This document shows, piece by piece, positions 8,801-10,394 of a stretch of DNA of 10,394 nucleotides. This DNA is from Chloroflexota bacterium. GTDB lineage: Bacteria; Chloroflexota; Anaerolineae; Caldilineales; Caldilineaceae. Positions within the stretch are counted from its first letter, which is position 1. Every line of letters begins with the position of its first letter. The position numbers and the translations under genes are program-made. Under the pieces are notes generated by a model. That model searched no databases and was not told where the DNA came from. It saw only the letters and a program-made list of their open reading frames with translations. The stretch is from the NCBI GenBank assembly GCA_016199425.1, contig JACQGT010000125.1, forward strand, positions 1 through 10,394. Direction: 5' to 3'.

Positions 8801-9999
8801 CCCACCAGTTCGGCCACCCGCTGGCTGACCAGAATCTGCCCCGCTTCGGCTTTGGACATCAACCGGGCCGCCACATTTGTCTCGTCGCCCAGGACGCCGT
8901 AGGTGCGCCGGCTTTCGCTGCCATAGGCCCCCACCCGCATCCGCCCGTGGCTGATGCCCATCTGCACAGCGCGGATGAAGGAGAAACGGTTGGGGGAGTC
9001 GGCCAATGCCAGGGCGGCCGAGACGGCCCGCTGTGCGTCGTCGTCGTGGGCCACAGGCGCGCCAAAGGCGGCGTAGAGATAGCTACCCTTGTCGCCGGTG
9101 GTCAACTGAATCAGACTGCCCTCGAAACGATCCACCACCGACTGCACCCAGCGGATGTAGCGGTCCAATTGTTCGCCCGCCTCCGGGTTGGCCTCAAAAT
9201 CCAGCCCGGCAAATTTGAGAAAGAGCGCGGCCGCGGGGCGCAGTTCGGCCAGAAAGCGGCCCTGTTGGCTGCGGATGCGGGCGTAGACGGGGGACAAGAG
9301 CCAGGGACGCACCAGATGTTCGGGCAAAGAGATGGGCTCCTCCTGCTCCTGGGGCAAGAGATCCGCCGCGAGTGCCTGCACCCGCAAGAAGCGGGAAGCA
9401 TTGCGCTCGACCCAACCGCCGATCAGCCACTCCACCCACCCACAGGCGCTGGCTTCATCCAGGAGCAATTCCCCCTGGCCGGCCGCCTGCTCAGCCTCGG
9501 ACATCCGTTCCAGCAGACCACCGGCCAGCACATCGATGAGACGGCTGTTGGGATCGCCCACCCGGTGGCGCTGGATCGGCCCGGCAGCCACAACAGTTTT
9601 GATGGCCAGGGAGAGCTGGCCGCCGGGGTAGTCCAGGCGGGCAAAGGCGGTGACTGCCCGTTGCATCTCCAATGCCGCGGCGCAGGCACGCAGCAGCCCG
9701 GCCGCTGGGGTGTCGCTGTCGTCGAACCAGCAGGAGATGGCGTCGCCGCTGAAGCCGATGACCGCTCCGCCAAAAGCGTGTACGGGGGCAATGATGGCGC
9801 TGTAGACTTCGTTCAGATGGCGGGTAAGTTCATCCGCGCCCCGGCGCGGGCCATAGGCCTGGGCCAGGCTCTCGGTCAGGGGCGTAAAGCCGGAGATATC
9901 GGCAAAGAGGGCCGCGCCGGTGGTATGGATGGGCAGGTTCGCGCCGGCGGCCAAAGCCCGGCGGCGGTCCAATGGGATGTAGGCGGCTGGGTTTTCCAT
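5800..9999 (-). CDS. Tandem class III nucleotidyl cyclase with STAND ATPase and TPR domains (soluble adenylyl cyclase-like)
   Basis: This 1399-residue cytoplasmic protein has cyclase domain 1 (about 28-185), cyclase domain 2 (about 257-425), a STAND/AAA ATPase (about 445-880) and TPR helices (about 895-1350). Domain 1 has both metal aspartates, Asp34 (LFADISGFT) and Asp86 (GFSGDA). Domain 2 has Lys262 in place of the first aspartate but carries GDKGSYLYAAFG (Lys304) and GVLGDETNVAARL with Asn375 and Arg379, the transition-state pair. This looks like a pseudo-heterodimer with one active site, as in mammalian ADCY10. Walker A is GEAGVGKS (473-480) and Walker B LLLLIEDLHWID (600-611). GNAFFTEELV (696-705) and YIFKHNITQEVVY (834-846) are usual in this cyclase–ATPase group. 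The product is probably cAMP, though the base-selecting position is Gly368. The start has no Shine-Dalgarno and directly follows a -10 box. The last five codons lie in the palindrome. Confidence 0.9.
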   Translation of the reverse strand: MENPAAYIPLDRRRALAAGANLPIHTTGAALFADISGFTPLTESLAQAYGPRRGADELTRHLNEVYSAIIAPVHAFGGAVIGFSGDAISCWFDDSDTPAAGLLRACAAALEMQRAVTAFARLDYPGGQLSLAIKTVVAAGPIQRHRVGDPNSRLIDVLAGGLLERMSEAEQAAGQGELLLDEASACGWVEWLIGGWVERNASRFLRVQALAADLLPQEQEEPISLPEHLVRPWLLSPVYARIRSQQGRFLAELRPAAALFLKFAGLDFEANPEAGEQLDRYIRWVQSVVDRFEGSLIQLTTGDKGSYLYAAFGAPVAHDDDAQRAVSAALALADSPNRFSFIRAVQMGISHGRMRVGAYGSESRRTYGVLGDETNVAARLMSKAEAGQILVSQRVAELVGERFQLRALGAMRFKGKSEPLPVFAVEGERTLSGDEYRSLFPGRLEGRTAELAQMQRVLADVLDGRGRLLRVQGEAGVGKSHLAAVFLEESQRQGAQAAVGACQSTGRDVAYGSVGTIARQLLGLAGQEGRSAAAQIDHLQATLSALNPEWLLRLPLLGDLLRLPIPDNPTTAAFTPQLRQEALIALALEIVQLRARQRPLLLLIEDLHWIDEASGRLVLALARVIRESQILLLLLHRPQGADGAAPALGELLALAEESVVELAELPPEGVVGLVSNRLGGPVDDLALALIQMQAQGNAFFTEELVDALAESRLLVQGAEGWSLAPHLLAQLQEDGCVQRVGGRWRLLADAPLSAVSLGMPDTIHGAILSRLDRLLEDSKLTLKLASVIGRVFELALLVGIHPGAPTFAELLEQIETLSRRDFARLERPQPQITYIFKHNITQEVVYKTLLESQQREVHTAVAERLENIDPQAIERLAFHYRHGDLSLPSVRGKALHYLDAAGERAKREYANETALGYVERALALETSWERQTAKVDLLHILGRREEEQIALDRLDGLPGVPPLDVQLLWGQYHEAMSDYPAALAAMDAAAHSARQAADSRGLIRVLGRTGLIHWRQGNYTESAAVYGQALALLAGSSAPQPPILGKSSDWAAEEAEIRYGLGILHRQQGKFAEAQAELEAALALARQLENRPDEAKTLAALATVAHLLSDYTAARAYNQRALEIRRSVGDRAGEGASLLALGQSSRALGLYDKALVLFQEALAIQQALGNRWWEAIARNELGIVQMLLGQYEPAQTVLRIALAIVREIEAEVGAAYIQVNLGQILRDTGDLAGADAAFANGLEFAVRRQDRHLEAICYSDSALLRILQDDYAQAMDAAQRAQALYAEIGTPYSATADFTTLARAALALGYLIEAAAYADRTIALLIECKGDGPDFPHRDYWYCAQVLQAVGRAADAESARSVAHRLLREKAEKIADPVLRASFLENVSFNREIWSNASC

Positions 10000-10005
10000 A
10001 GGCCT

Positions 10006-10014
10006 ATTATAGCA
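10006..10014 (-). promoter_or_regulatory. Extended -10 promoter giving a leaderless cyclase transcript
   Basis: On the minus strand this reads TGCTATAAT, a perfect extended -10 element. Only 6 nt (AGGCCT) separate the box from the ATG at 9999, so the expected transcription start falls on or beside the A of the start codon. The -35 region (CCAGTC at 17-nt spacing) is poor, as is common with extended -10 promoters. No Shine-Dalgarno is present. Confidence 0.7.
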
Positions 10015-10018
10015 TATT

Positions 10019-10124
10019 GGGGACTGGCGACTGGGATCGGGGAGTGGCGACTGGGGATCAGCCAGTGACGCGAAGTCAACGCCACAAACCGATCCCTAAT
10101 CGCCAATCGCTATTCGCCAGCCCC
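10019..10124. repeat. Degenerate intergenic repeat cluster, direct and inverted
   Basis: Two adjacent near-identical units of about 20 nt occur at 10019-10038 and 10039-10059. They share GGGGA, TGGCGACTGGG and a final GATC, and differ by one substitution and one extra G. The segment 10091-10124 carries related motifs in the opposite orientation; on the minus strand it contains TTGGCGATTAGGGATC. The segment fills almost the whole gap between the M24 peptidase and cyclase genes. The core lies upstream of the cyclase -10 box, so it could affect expression, but it may just be a decaying intergenic repeat. Confidence 0.6.
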
Positions 10125-10394
10125 TATTTCATCGGAACCACCAGATCGTAGGGGTAGCGGGTGAGCCAGACCAGCTCACCCGCTTCGTTGAAGGCGACCG
10201 CGTCTTCGATGCGCACGCCGAAACCCCGGCTGGGGTAGTAGAGACCCGGCTCGATGGTGACGACGTGGCCGGGCTGGACGAGGGTATTGTTGCCGGCGGC
10301 GTGGCTGAAGCGGGGGCCTTCGTGGATTTCCAGGCCGATGCCGTGGCCCAAGCCATGCACGTAGCCTTCCTCAGTCCCCGGATGGCTGCACACG
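10124..10394 (-). CDS. M24-family peptidase (Xaa-Pro aminopeptidase or dipeptidase type), C-terminal part
   Basis: Only the last 90 or so codons are in the window; the gene continues past the right edge. The visible part holds the hallmark end of the pita-bread fold: GYVHGLGHGIGLEIHEGP with the metal-binding His, then QPGHVVTIEPGLYYP with the first metal Glu, and GVRIEDAVAF with the second. It ends LVVPMK. The family uses a dinuclear metal site in the cytoplasm to cut N-terminal residues before proline, or whole Xaa-Pro dipeptides. The visible part cannot separate aminopeptidase P from prolidase or a creatinase-like relative. It is on the same strand as the cyclase gene and 124 bp upstream of it, but the cyclase has its own promoter, so a shared transcript is not required. 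Confidence 0.92.
   Translation of the reverse strand, partial: VCSHPGTEEGYVHGLGHGIGLEIHEGPRFSHAAGNNTLVQPGHVVTIEPGLYYPSRGFGVRIEDAVAFNEAGELVWLTRYPYDLVVPMK

Noticed and set aside
8491..10068. 525-codon plus-strand open frame antisense to the cyclase gene
   Set aside because: It lies opposite clear cyclase and ATPase motifs, its translation has no recognisable domain, and GC-rich third positions keep antisense frames open.

Overview
The window is about 10.4 kb of GC-rich bacterial DNA, probably from Chloroflexota (Anaerolineae or Caldilineae type). That assignment is inference. It rests on the GC-rich codon use, a very large cyclase–ATPase–TPR regulator, a multidomain secreted protein ending in a short YLP-type tail, and decayed short intergenic repeats. 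No rRNA, tRNA, CRISPR, transposase or phage gene is visible.

Layout. On the minus strand at the left, a DUF3307-type membrane protein (742-1104) precedes a Glyoxalase_3-like VOC protein (53-709), probably as an operon. A 195-bp divergent intergenic region (1105-1299) carries promoter-like boxes. On the plus strand, a Crp/Fnr-family regulator (1300-2040) is followed 57 bp later by a 1217-aa secreted protein (2098-5751) with a CLCA-like zinc metalloprotease core. Converging on it from the right is a 1399-residue minus-strand regulator (5800-9999). It combines two class III cyclase domains, a STAND/AAA ATPase and a long TPR tail, which is the layout of mammalian soluble adenylyl cyclase. A compound palindrome (5756-5816) sits between the two convergent genes and supplies the last codons of the cyclase gene. 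At the right edge is the C-terminal part of an M24 (Xaa-Pro) peptidase, also on the minus strand. A 124-bp gap with degenerate repeats and a strong extended -10 box separates it from the cyclase gene.

How the genes may work together. The Crp-type regulator keeps the residues used for cAMP binding and for TGTGA-type DNA recognition, and a soluble-type cyclase is encoded 3.8 kb away. A local cAMP circuit that controls the secreted protease is therefore plausible but unproven. The cyclase itself appears to be made as a leaderless message.
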